From NCBI GenBank assembly GCA_002292805.1, contig DBCA01000013.1, positions 21,694 to 27,394 of the forward strand: a stretch of DNA of 5,701 bases. The letters are read 5' to 3'. This DNA comes from Caryophanales bacterium UBA970 (GTDB lineage Bacteria; Bacillota_I; Bacilli_A; RFN20; CAG-826). The position numbers and the translations under genes were made by a program. Below are positions 1 through 5,584 of this stretch, piece after piece; positions within the stretch are counted from its first letter, which is position 1, and each line of letters begins with the position of its first letter. The notes beneath the pieces are model-generated. The model ran no database searches. It was not told the origin of the DNA and saw only the letters and a list, made by a program, of their open reading frames with translations.

Positions 1-98
1 AAGGCGTGTGAATTTGGTGGATAACTTTCTTTGCCATCGTTTACTTGATTTATTTTAACATAATTCTTGAAAATAAGATGGGTAAAATCTAGCGATAA
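1..98. other. Intergenic region downstream of dnaA, probably leading to dnaN
   Basis: No coding region is visible here. The stretch at about 40-80 is AT-rich, and a near-consensus DnaA box lies at 16-24. In Firmicutes the gene after dnaA is normally dnaN, and this interval often carries part of the bipartite origin. That is inference, because dnaN would begin outside the window. I see no convincing terminator after dnaA, which would be consistent with dnaA-dnaN co-transcription. Confidence 0.45.
16..24 (-). promoter_or_regulatory. DnaA-box-like 9-mer downstream of dnaA
   Basis: On the minus strand this reads TTATCCACC, one mismatch (last base) from the DnaA box TTATCCACA. It lies in the interval where the second lobe of a Firmicutes origin is expected. 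It is a single site, so the call rests on context. Confidence 0.5.
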
Positions 99-1535
99 TT
101 ACGATTTTTTCAAACGTTTTTCTAGTTGATCAACGGCGGTGGCAATAGCCTCATCCACTTTCAACGATTTCTCCACTTTTTTCACAGCGTTCATGACCGT
201 TGAGTGATCCTTGCCACCAAACAATGCGCCGATCTTTAAAAAAGGAACATCTAACAAGGTTCTGATTAAGTACATGGCGATGTGTCTTGCCATCGCAATT
301 TGATTCGTACGAATTCGACCCGTTAATTGTTGAGAAGTAAGGTTGTAATAATCTGCCACCGTATTAATAATTCTATTTTCAGTTAATGAACTTAAGGTGA
401 CCCCACTACCAATCAGTGGTTGAACGGATTCAATCGCCACCGCCATGGTGATGTGTTTCGTTTGTTTGATGTTAATCACATAGAAAACCAAACGATTTAA
501 CGCGCCTTCTAGTTCTCTGACGTTATTCGAGAAACGTTCAGCAAAAAAATGAAATACTTCTTCATCAAAATAAGTAATATCTAACCCATTCGCTTCAATT
601 TTCTTTTTTAGGATAGCCACCCTGGTTGGTAAATCAGGCACGGTAATATTCATGGTTAACCCAGAATTAAACCGGGTGACCAATCTAGATTCCACACCTC
701 GTATTTCACTAGGATGACGATCACTGGTTAAAATTATTTGCTTTCCAGCGTTCACCAAATGATTAAAGATATGGAAAAACATTTCTTCTGTTTTTACTTT
801 TTCCGATAAAAATTGAATATCATCCACCATCAACACATCGATGGCCTTAAAGAAATCTTTCATGTTATCAGAATCTTTTTCACCACTGACATACTTTATG
901 AATTCATCGACAAAATCATCGGTGGTAATATAAAGCACTTTAAGACTTGGTGCGTTTTCCCGGACATAGTTACCAATCGCATGTAGTAAATGGGTCTTGC
1001 CTAAACCGGATTGGGAATAAATAAATAAAGGATTGTAGTTAAACAATTTTCCAGGGTTCGAAGCGATTAAAACAGCCGCTTGGTGAGCCTCGCGATTGGA
1101 AGTTCCCACCACAAAATTGTCAAAAGTATATTTTCTATTCACAAACGAGCTTGCAAAGAACGAAGGTTTCTTCTCATTTGCCTTAATATTTTTTTCTAGT
1201 TCACCCTTTTGTAAGAACACCAATTTGAAGTTAGTTTGGGTGACTTCTGCCACCGTCATGGCCAACACATCAATGTATTTGGTGGATAATAAATTCGATG
1301 CCAATCCTGAATTCACCACAACCTTAATTTCATTCGCATCAATCGCATGAATATAGGTATCAGCAAAAAAAGAATCGAAAATATGTCGATCGTTAATTTT
1401 GGTTTGGAGCCGCTCTAAGACACGGTCCCAAAGTTGAGCTATTTCTGATAAAGTTGGGGCAACCATATGCTCATCATTATAAGTAAGCGATGTGTAAAAA
1501 AACACTCTGAATTTTGTTAATAATTGGTTGTCCAC
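99..1535 (-). CDS. dnaA: Chromosomal replication initiator protein DnaA
   Basis: DnaA is the AAA+ ATPase that binds DnaA boxes at oriC and melts the origin. Residues are counted from the GTG at 1535. Domain I is about 30-110, followed by a short linker. The AAA+ core starts at the KYTFDNFVVG motif (135-144). The P-loop reads SQSGLGKT (174-181), with Ser where Gly is usual. Walker B is VLMVDDIQF (D238, D239), sensor 1 is LTSDR (269-273), the arginine-finger region is SRLVTRF (R288 the likely finger), and sensor 2 is NNVRELEGAL (R340). Domain IV ends in the DnaA signature GGKDHSTVMNAV (440-451). The stop is TAA. The start is uncertain. GTG 1535 has AAGG seven bases upstream and gives 478 aa. 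ATG 1466 gives 455 aa, closer to the usual length and placing the domain I Leu-Trp near the N-terminus, but it has only a poor SD. I give the outer start. Divergent from rpmH, as at most Firmicutes origins. Confidence 0.97.
   Translation of the reverse strand: MDNQLLTKFRVFFYTSLTYNDEHMVAPTLSEIAQLWDRVLERLQTKINDRHIFDSFFADTYIHAIDANEIKVVVNSGLASNLLSTKYIDVLAMTVAEVTQTNFKLVFLQKGELEKNIKANEKKPSFFASSFVNRKYTFDNFVVGTSNREAHQAAVLIASNPGKLFNYNPLFIYSQSGLGKTHLLHAIGNYVRENAPSLKVLYITTDDFVDEFIKYVSGEKDSDNMKDFFKAIDVLMVDDIQFLSEKVKTEEMFFHIFNHLVNAGKQIILTSDRHPSEIRGVESRLVTRFNSGLTMNITVPDLPTRVAILKKKIEANGLDITYFDEEVFHFFAERFSNNVRELEGALNRLVFYVINIKQTKHITMAVAIESVQPLIGSGVTLSSLTENRIINTVADYYNLTSQQLTGRIRTNQIAMARHIAMYLIRTLLDVPFLKIGALFGGKDHSTVMNAVKKVEKSLKVDEAIATAVDQLEKRLKKS
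1476..1481 (-). promoter_or_regulatory. Perfect TATAAT just upstream of the alternative dnaA ATG
   Basis: The minus strand reads TATAAT, ending nine bases before the ATG at 1466. A start site seven bases downstream of it would give an almost leaderless dnaA mRNA. I see no good -35 at 16-18 bases, and if dnaA starts at GTG 1535 this lies inside the gene. It is a candidate only. Confidence 0.25.
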
Positions 1536-1536
1536 A
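1528..1536 (+). promoter_or_regulatory. DnaA box overlapping the dnaA GTG start
   Basis: The site reads TTGTCCACA, one mismatch from TTATCCACA. It covers the candidate GTG start codon of dnaA at 1535. If transcription starts upstream of it, DnaA bound here could block its own expression; this is inference. Confidence 0.6.
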
Positions 1537-1568
1537 TTTCAACCTTAAAAAGTATCGATATTAAACCA

Positions 1569-1586
1569 CTTTCCACACTTTCCACA
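1569..1586 (+). repeat. Exact tandem pair of CTTTCCACA, divergent DnaA boxes
   Basis: Two identical 9-mers, CTTTCCACA, are joined head to tail without a spacer. Each differs from TTATCCACA at two positions but keeps the TCCACA core. They are probably low-affinity DnaA sites belonging to the origin cluster. Confidence 0.6.
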
Positions 1587-1595
1587 TCTTGCAAT

Positions 1596-1604
1596 TGTGG
1601 ATAA
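1596..1604 (-). promoter_or_regulatory. Perfect consensus DnaA box
   Basis: The plus strand reads TGTGGATAA, so the minus strand is a perfect TTATCCACA. It is the only exact consensus box I found in the intergenic region and is likely the high-affinity anchor of the cluster. Confidence 0.85.
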
Positions 1605-1607
1605 CTA

Positions 1608-1616
1608 TGTGGACAA
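1608..1616 (-). promoter_or_regulatory. DnaA box, one mismatch
   Basis: The plus strand reads TGTGGACAA (minus strand TTGTCCACA), one mismatch from consensus and the same variant as at 1528-1536. Its centre lies 12 bases from that of the perfect box, in the same orientation. Confidence 0.7.
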
Positions 1617-1619
1617 ATA

Positions 1620-1628
1620 TTTTCCACG
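1620..1628 (+). promoter_or_regulatory. Weak DnaA-box-like site
   Basis: The site reads TTTTCCACG, two mismatches from TTATCCACA. It is called only because it lies 12 bases, centre to centre, from the box at 1608-1616. Confidence 0.35.
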
Positions 1629-1729
1629 TTGGATTGTGGGGACAACTTTCAAAACCACTCTTTTAAGTGCAAAACAACCTAGGGGATGATTGACCAGTTT
1701 TATTCGTTCACCAAAAGATTTGTTTTCTT

Positions 1730-1759
1730 TTGACTTTTCACCGACAAAATGACTATAAT
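1730..1759 (+). promoter_or_regulatory. Sigma-A-type promoter for the rpmH operon
   Basis: The -35 is TTGACT at 1730-1735 (five of six consensus bases) and the -10 is a perfect TATAAT at 1754-1759, with an 18-base spacer. Transcription would start near 1766, giving a leader of about 33 bases before the rpmH ATG. This is the strongest promoter I can see, as expected for a ribosomal protein gene, and it probably drives rpmH through jag. Confidence 0.85.
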
Positions 1760-1767
1760 TTTATGCG

Positions 1768-1782
1768 CATACTCTAAGTATG
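1768..1782 (+). promoter_or_regulatory. Inverted repeat / 5' hairpin in the rpmH leader
   Basis: CATACT (1768-1773) and AGTATG (1777-1782) are perfect inverted arms around a three-base loop, CTA. The repeat starts within a few bases of the predicted transcript 5' end and stops four bases before the GGAGG ribosome site. It could be a 5'-stabilising stem or a small operator, or it could be chance. Confidence 0.4.
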
Positions 1783-1798
1783 ACCTGGAGGTTTTCGG

Positions 1799-1933
1799 AT
1801 GAAACGCACATATCAACCAAGTAAAAGACGCCGTGCATCAATTCATGGTTTCCGTCAAAGAATGGCAACCAAAGGTGGACGTAAGGTCTTGAAATTGCGT
1901 CGCCAACAAGGAAGAACCAAGCTTTCTGCTTAA
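1799..1933 (+). CDS. rpmH: 50S ribosomal protein L34
   Basis: L34 is a small, very basic protein of the large ribosomal subunit. The 44-residue product is the normal length. It begins [12 protein letters not shown], carries the family core HGFRQRM (16-22), and ends with [13 protein letters not shown], all classic L34 sequence. The ATG is preceded by GGAGG at 1787-1791, seven bases away, and the stop is TAA. It is the first gene of the operon behind the promoter at 1730-1759. The rpmH-rnpA pairing next to dnaA is conserved in most bacteria. Confidence 0.98.
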   Translation: MKRTYQPSKRRRASIHGFRQRMATKGGRKVLKLRRQQGRTKLSA

Positions 1934-1945
1934 GGATTTTTCATT

Positions 1946-2281
1946 GTGAAACGCAGTCATCGTTTATTGAAAGACGCTGACTTCCAAGTTGTTCTTGCTA
2001 AAAAGATTCATGTCAAATCACCCGAATTCACCATCTACGGCTTCAAAAAGCAAAGTGGGGAAACTCGCGTTGGTATCTCGGTGAGTAAAAAAATTGGGAT
2101 TGCTGTGGTTCGAAATAAAATCCGACGACAAATTAAAATGATGCTTAGCAAACAATTTGTATTAACAGATCCCATCGACTACATCGTGATTGTGCGACAT
2201 GTTTATTTAGGTAAAACATTCTTAGAAAATCAAACTCATCTTATCAGTCAACTTTCATCCTTAAGGAGGAAGCTCATTTGA
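1946..2281 (+). CDS. rnpA: Ribonuclease P protein component
   Basis: RnpA is the protein cofactor of RNase P. With the catalytic RNA (rnpB, not in this window) it removes the 5' leader from precursor tRNAs. The 111-residue product is of usual length. It begins MKRSHRLLKDADFQ like other family members and holds the signature TRVGISVSKKIG followed by the RNR motif, R56 N57 K58 I59 R60 R61. The start is GTG at 1946, preceded by AAGGA (1932-1936), which overlaps the rpmH stop codon. The gap from rpmH is 12 bases. The TGA stop overlaps the yidC TTG start, so translation of the two is likely coupled. The use of TGA as a stop here indicates the standard genetic code. Confidence 0.97.
   Translation: MKRSHRLLKDADFQVVLAKKIHVKSPEFTIYGFKKQSGETRVGISVSKKIGIAVVRNKIRRQIKMMLSKQFVLTDPIDYIVIVRHVYLGKTFLENQTHLISQLSSLRRKLI
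2263..2269 (+). promoter_or_regulatory. Strong Shine-Dalgarno that fixes the yidC TTG start
   Basis: AAGGAGG lies inside the 3' end of rnpA, eight bases before TTG 2278. The match is full-length and well spaced, which supports the rare TTG as the true initiation codon of yidC. Confidence 0.85.
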
Positions 2282-3618
2282 TACAACTATCCAAAACACA
2301 CAAGTTCATCATTTTAATGGGGGGGTTGTTTGTTTTATCTTCATGCACCGCAACCTTTTGTTCACCACAAGATATTAGTCGCGTCATGTACGCGTATGAA
2401 AATGGAAACGTCAGTGAAGATCCAACTCAATTTGTCGCCAACGCTGGTCTAGCTGGCATCATTACCGAAGCAGAAGAAAGTGGTTTTGATACACCATCCG
2501 ATGCTTTTTGGTTAGCCATCGACGAAAAGGTTTTAGAAACCGCGACATTAACTGCCACCACCAATAACGAAGGAAATCTTGATCAAACAGCGATTTTAGC
2601 CAATTATGGTTATGTCAAATTCCTTGGTACCAATTCAGTGTTATGGAATAACTGGGACCGTTGGGTTAATGAAATTAAATTAGAATTACCTACTTCAGAA
2701 ACGCCTAACTTTGATTTCACTCAACTTTATAAAACCACCATCGATCAATTTGCCGCTCAGTACCGTTCATGCATCACCACCACCACTGGAAGTTATGGTC
2801 CAAATGGTGAGTATTTGTTTGAAGGTAAATCGTGGGCAGAAGCATTTTCTCGTGGATTAATCGAAGGTTTATTTGTTTATCCAGTTGCTTTCTTAATTGA
2901 ATTTTTTAACACCACCTTTGCATCCAACATTCCTGGGCTAAGCCAAGTATTATCGATTTTATTAACCACTATCATTGTTCGTGGATTGATGATTGCAGTG
3001 ACTTTTAAATCTACCTTAGCGTCACAAAAGATGAGTTTATTACAACCGGAAATTGCCAAGTTACAAAATAAATATCCCAACGCAAACACCAACCAATATG
3101 AAAAACAAAGAATGGCACAAGAACAATGGGCCATCTATCAAAAACATGGGGTCAATCCATTCAATCAAATCCTAATTGCTTTCGTTCAATTTCCAGTCTT
3201 TATCGCCGTCTGGGGTGCGATGACAGGATCGGCGGTCTTAGCGACCGGTAGTTTCTTAGATTTAAATCTTGCCTCTCCTTTAGGTGGCGTCATCACCAGC
3301 AATTGGTTTCAAACCTCGTGGTGGACAGCAGTTGTCATCTTTGTGATGATGACCCTCGCCCAATTTATCGCGATGAAATTACCGATGTGGTTTCAAAAGC
3401 AATCACAAAAGAAAGTCGCTCACACCCTGAAAAGTAACGCCGCTCAATCCTCACAATCCCAAGCGAACATGGTCAGCAATGTCATGTTCATCATGATCAT
3501 CGTCATGGGTTTCTCGCTACCAAGCGCAATGGGAATTTATTGGTTTATTGGTGCGTTAATTTCTTTAGCACAAACGTTATTAACACGCCGACTCCTTGGA
3601 GGTATGAATAAAAAATGA
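2278..3618 (+). CDS. yidC: Membrane protein insertase YidC/OxaA, lipoprotein type with large extracytoplasmic insert
   Basis: YidC inserts and folds membrane proteins, alone or with Sec. Residues 1-22 form a lipoprotein signal ending in lipobox LSSC, with C23 the predicted lipidated Cys. Residues 24 to about 190 form a hydrophilic extracytoplasmic segment that I do not recognise. The conserved core follows: an amphipathic helix at about 193-215, TM1 at about 222-243 with the groove Arg R235, a cytosolic coiled-coil hairpin at about 247-292, TM2 at about 297-320, TM3 at about 347-368, a basic cytosolic loop, TM4 at about 398-415, and TM5 at about 417-437 with the family motif MGIYW. At 446 aa it is much longer than the roughly 260-aa Bacillus SpoIIIJ type. 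The length comes from the extracytoplasmic segment, so it is not a fusion to a recognisable enzyme. The start is TTG, overlapping the rnpA stop as TTGA. The TGA stop overlaps the jag ATG. Confidence 0.95.
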   Translation: MIQLSKTHKFIILMGGLFVLSSCTATFCSPQDISRVMYAYENGNVSEDPTQFVANAGLAGIITEAEESGFDTPSDAFWLAIDEKVLETATLTATTNNEGNLDQTAILANYGYVKFLGTNSVLWNNWDRWVNEIKLELPTSETPNFDFTQLYKTTIDQFAAQYRSCITTTTGSYGPNGEYLFEGKSWAEAFSRGLIEGLFVYPVAFLIEFFNTTFASNIPGLSQVLSILLTTIIVRGLMIAVTFKSTLASQKMSLLQPEIAKLQNKYPNANTNQYEKQRMAQEQWAIYQKHGVNPFNQILIAFVQFPVFIAVWGAMTGSAVLATGSFLDLNLASPLGGVITSNWFQTSWWTAVVIFVMMTLAQFIAMKLPMWFQKQSQKKVAHTLKSNAAQSSQSQANMVSNVMFIMIIVMGFSLPSAMGIYWFIGALISLAQTLLTRRLLGGMNKK

Positions 3619-4214
3619 AAACTTACATCGCAAAAACATTAGAAGATGTTTTAGCCCAAGCGGAAAAAGAGTTAAACATTCCTGCCAATGATTTATCGTA
3701 TAAAATCGTCGATGAAAAAACCGGAATCTTTTCTAGAAAATTAGTTGTTGAAGTCTACGAAGTCTCTGACGCGATTGCCTTTGCAGAAGCATATTTAATC
3801 AAAACCATTTCACAAATGGGAATTGATGTTACTGCCCAAACAACCATCAAAGACGACATTATTAACATCACCATCAATTCATCACGCAACCCAATCTTGA
3901 TTGGTAAAAACGGAATCACTCTTCAAGCGTTAAATGAATTGGTTCGGTTAGCCACCTCAAGTAAATTTAAGAAACGCTTCCGAATTTTACTAGACATTAA
4001 TGATTACAAAGAAGCCAAGTACGACAAAGTCATCGCAATTGCAAAACGGATTGCTCGTGATGTAACAAGAACCAAAGTCGATGTCACCTTAGATCCAATG
4101 CCCGCGGATGAAAGACGGATGGTCCATGGCGCACTCACGGGGATGCCAAACATCAAAACCGAAAGCGTAGGCGAAGGACACCACCGCGCTATTTGCATTC
4201 GTTATATTCCATAA
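3615..4214 (+). CDS. khpB: RNA-binding protein KhpB/Jag (Jag-N, KH and R3H domains)
   Basis: This is the Jag/KhpB (EloR) protein encoded next to yidC in most Firmicutes. With KhpA it binds RNA and influences cell elongation and division in studied Gram-positives. The 199-residue product has a Jag-N domain at about 1-50. A type II KH domain at about 80-135 carries the GxxG loop GKNG (97-100). An R3H domain at about 140-199 has its Arg and His at R167 and H171 in ERRMVHGAL. The ATG overlaps the yidC stop as ATGA. GGAGG at 3598-3602 is 12 bases upstream, slightly far, so translational coupling probably helps. A terminator-like hairpin follows six bases after the TAA stop. Confidence 0.95.
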   Translation: MKTYIAKTLEDVLAQAEKELNIPANDLSYKIVDEKTGIFSRKLVVEVYEVSDAIAFAEAYLIKTISQMGIDVTAQTTIKDDIINITINSSRNPILIGKNGITLQALNELVRLATSSKFKKRFRILLDINDYKEAKYDKVIAIAKRIARDVTRTKVDVTLDPMPADERRMVHGALTGMPNIKTESVGEGHHRAICIRYIP

Positions 4215-4219
4215 CCATG

Positions 4220-4238
4220 AGCCCGAAAGGGCTTTTTT
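4220..4238 (+). terminator. Short intrinsic terminator-like hairpin after jag
   Basis: AGCCC (4220-4224) pairs with GGGCT (4229-4233) around a GAAA tetraloop, and a run of six T (4233-4238) follows. A five-pair stem with a GNRA loop and U-tract looks like a compact intrinsic terminator. It ends only eight bases before the mnmE start, so it may be leaky and attenuate mnmE rather than end the operon. Confidence 0.65.
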
Positions 4239-4246
4239 AATCATGT

Positions 4247-5584
4247 ATGCACCAATTAAGTGACACCATTGTAGCCTTAGCAACCCCACCCACCAAAAGT
4301 GCGTTGGCGATTGTTCGTCTTTCTGGACCCCAATCTTTTTCAATGTTTTCCTCTATTTTTTCTAAGGATTTAACGTTAGAAAAAGAACGCGGTGTTCACC
4401 TTGGAACCATTCGTGACGGTGACGACATCATTGACCAAGCGGTGGTCATTCAATACTTAGACCCTAAGAGTTTCACCGGAGAAGATTTGCTTGAAATCAT
4501 CATTCATGGATCACCCTTGATTGCCTATCAACTCATTGAAACCCTCATCGCCAAAGGCGCGCGAAATGCCAATCCGGGTGAATTTTCTTCCCGAGCATTT
4601 CTTCATCAAAAAGTTGATTTAATTCAAGCAGAAGCCATTCATGATGTCATTCAAGCAACCACCATTGAAGCCAAGCGTTTATCGTTATTATCATTAACTG
4701 GACAAACCAGTGAAAAAATCGCCCCAATTCGTCAACGCCTTGCCGACATTTTATCGTTGATTGAAGTCAATATTGATTATCCAGAATATCAAGATATTGA
4801 ACAAGCAACCAAAGAAAAAGTGATCACCGATTGTGTTGAGATTGTGCGCTTATTAAACACCTTCATCGGTGAAGGTGAAAAAGGTAGGTTAATCAAAGAA
4901 GGCATCAAAGTTGCCATCATCGGTAAACCTAATGTTGGTAAATCTTCATTACTGAATGCACTCATTAACGAAGAAAAAGCTATTGTCACCGATATCGCAG
5001 GAACCACACGAGATGTGGTTGAAGCAGAATTAAACCTTCGCGGGGTGGTCTTAAAAATTCTTGATACCGCAGGGATTCGCCAAACCGATAACGTCATTGA
5101 AGCCATTGGGATTAGAAAAGCAATCACCACCGTTGAACAAGCGGATGTGGTGATTTATGTTCAGGATGCGACCAACCCTAGTGAGTTTGACGATGACGCG
5201 CTGAATGCTTTATTAAAAACCAAGGCTGTGATTCACGTCTATAACAAAAAAGACTTACTCACCAAGTATGACAAACAAAAACTTTATATCTCTGCCAAAA
5301 GCAAAGATATTCTTCCGTTGTTGGATGCGATGATGCAATCGTTAGGGATTCAAGAAGCTAACTATTACACGCCAAGTTTTAACAACAGCAGGCAATTAGG
5401 TTCTTTAAAACAAATCAGAGAACACCTACTGAAGGCCATTGAAGACGCAGAAGCTGATCTCACCACCGACCTCATTTCTTCTTCGCTTCAACTTGCTTAT
5501 CAAGAATTGATTCAATTGCTTGGTCTAGAAGGCAAAGTTGATTTAGGAAGCGAAATCTTTTCTAGATTTTGTGTTGGTAAATAA
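4247..5584 (+). CDS. mnmE: tRNA uridine-5-carboxymethylaminomethyl(34) synthesis GTPase MnmE
   Basis: MnmE (TrmE) is a dimeric, potassium-dependent GTPase. With MnmG it installs the cmnm5 group on U34 of tRNAs reading split codon boxes. The 445-residue product is near the family length. The N-terminal folate-binding domain (about 1-115) opens DTIVALATPP and carries TGED (77-80) and NPGEFSSRAF. The G domain, embedded in a helical domain, shows G1 GKPNVGKS (226-233), G2 AGTTRDV (251-257), G3 DTAG (273-276), G4 NKKD (333-336) and G5 SAK (349-351). The C-terminus ends FCVGK, with the conserved Cys at C442. All catalytic motifs are present. The ATG at 4247 matches the family N-terminus, but I see no Shine-Dalgarno close by. 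The nearest purine stretch is GAAAGGG at 4225-4231, inside the hairpin and 15 bases away. The stop TAA overlaps the tatD ATG. Confidence 0.97.
   Translation: MHQLSDTIVALATPPTKSALAIVRLSGPQSFSMFSSIFSKDLTLEKERGVHLGTIRDGDDIIDQAVVIQYLDPKSFTGEDLLEIIIHGSPLIAYQLIETLIAKGARNANPGEFSSRAFLHQKVDLIQAEAIHDVIQATTIEAKRLSLLSLTGQTSEKIAPIRQRLADILSLIEVNIDYPEYQDIEQATKEKVITDCVEIVRLLNTFIGEGEKGRLIKEGIKVAIIGKPNVGKSSLLNALINEEKAIVTDIAGTTRDVVEAELNLRGVVLKILDTAGIRQTDNVIEAIGIRKAITTVEQADVVIYVQDATNPSEFDDDALNALLKTKAVIHVYNKKDLLTKYDKQKLYISAKSKDILPLLDAMMQSLGIQEANYYTPSFNNSRQLGSLKQIREHLLKAIEDAEADLTTDLISSSLQLAYQELIQLLGLEGKVDLGSEIFSRFCVGK

Larger units (their letters stand above)
1528..1628. other. oriC: Putative replication origin (oriC): DnaA-box cluster
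   Basis: This interval holds one perfect DnaA box (1596-1604), two single-mismatch boxes (1528-1536 and 1608-1616), and three two-mismatch sites (1569-1577, 1578-1586 and 1620-1628). Six sites in about 100 bases, directly upstream of dnaA and divergent from rpmH, is the standard setting of a Firmicutes/Mollicutes origin. The same boxes could let DnaA repress its own transcription. I cannot identify the unwinding element. It may lie here or on the dnaN side, outside the window. Confidence 0.85.

Noticed and set aside
30..98. Possible minus-strand promoter for dnaN in the AT-rich stretch
   Set aside because: I tried several -35/-10 pairings, and none had both acceptable hexamers and a 16-18 base spacer.
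1096..1350. 84-codon open frame on the plus strand inside dnaA
   Set aside because: It lies wholly antisense to the conserved DnaA linker and N-terminal region, has no ribosome site I can see, and its product resembles no family I know.
1636..1646. TGTGGGGACAA, resembling a DnaA box with two extra bases
   Set aside because: It matches the 9-mer only if an insertion is allowed. Ungapped, it has three mismatches.
1656..1669. CACT/AGTG inverted repeat between the box cluster and the rpmH promoter
   Set aside because: Four-base arms around a six-base loop are expected by chance in sequence of this composition.
2877..3134. 85-codon open frame on the minus strand inside yidC
   Set aside because: It is antisense to conserved YidC core sequence and has no independent support.
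4243..4263. Six-codon plus-strand frame starting four bases before mnmE
   Set aside because: The ATG at 4243 reads MYAPIK then stops. It has no ribosome site, and a leader peptide cannot be supported from this alone.
4004..4343. Two open frames on the minus strand across jag and the mnmE start
   Set aside because: They oppose the R3H domain of jag and the well-conserved mnmE N-terminus, and the longer one crosses the terminator-like hairpin. They are shadows of the real genes.
4789..5130. 113-codon open frame on the minus strand inside mnmE
   Set aside because: It is antisense to the MnmE G-domain, where all GTPase motifs are intact on the plus strand.
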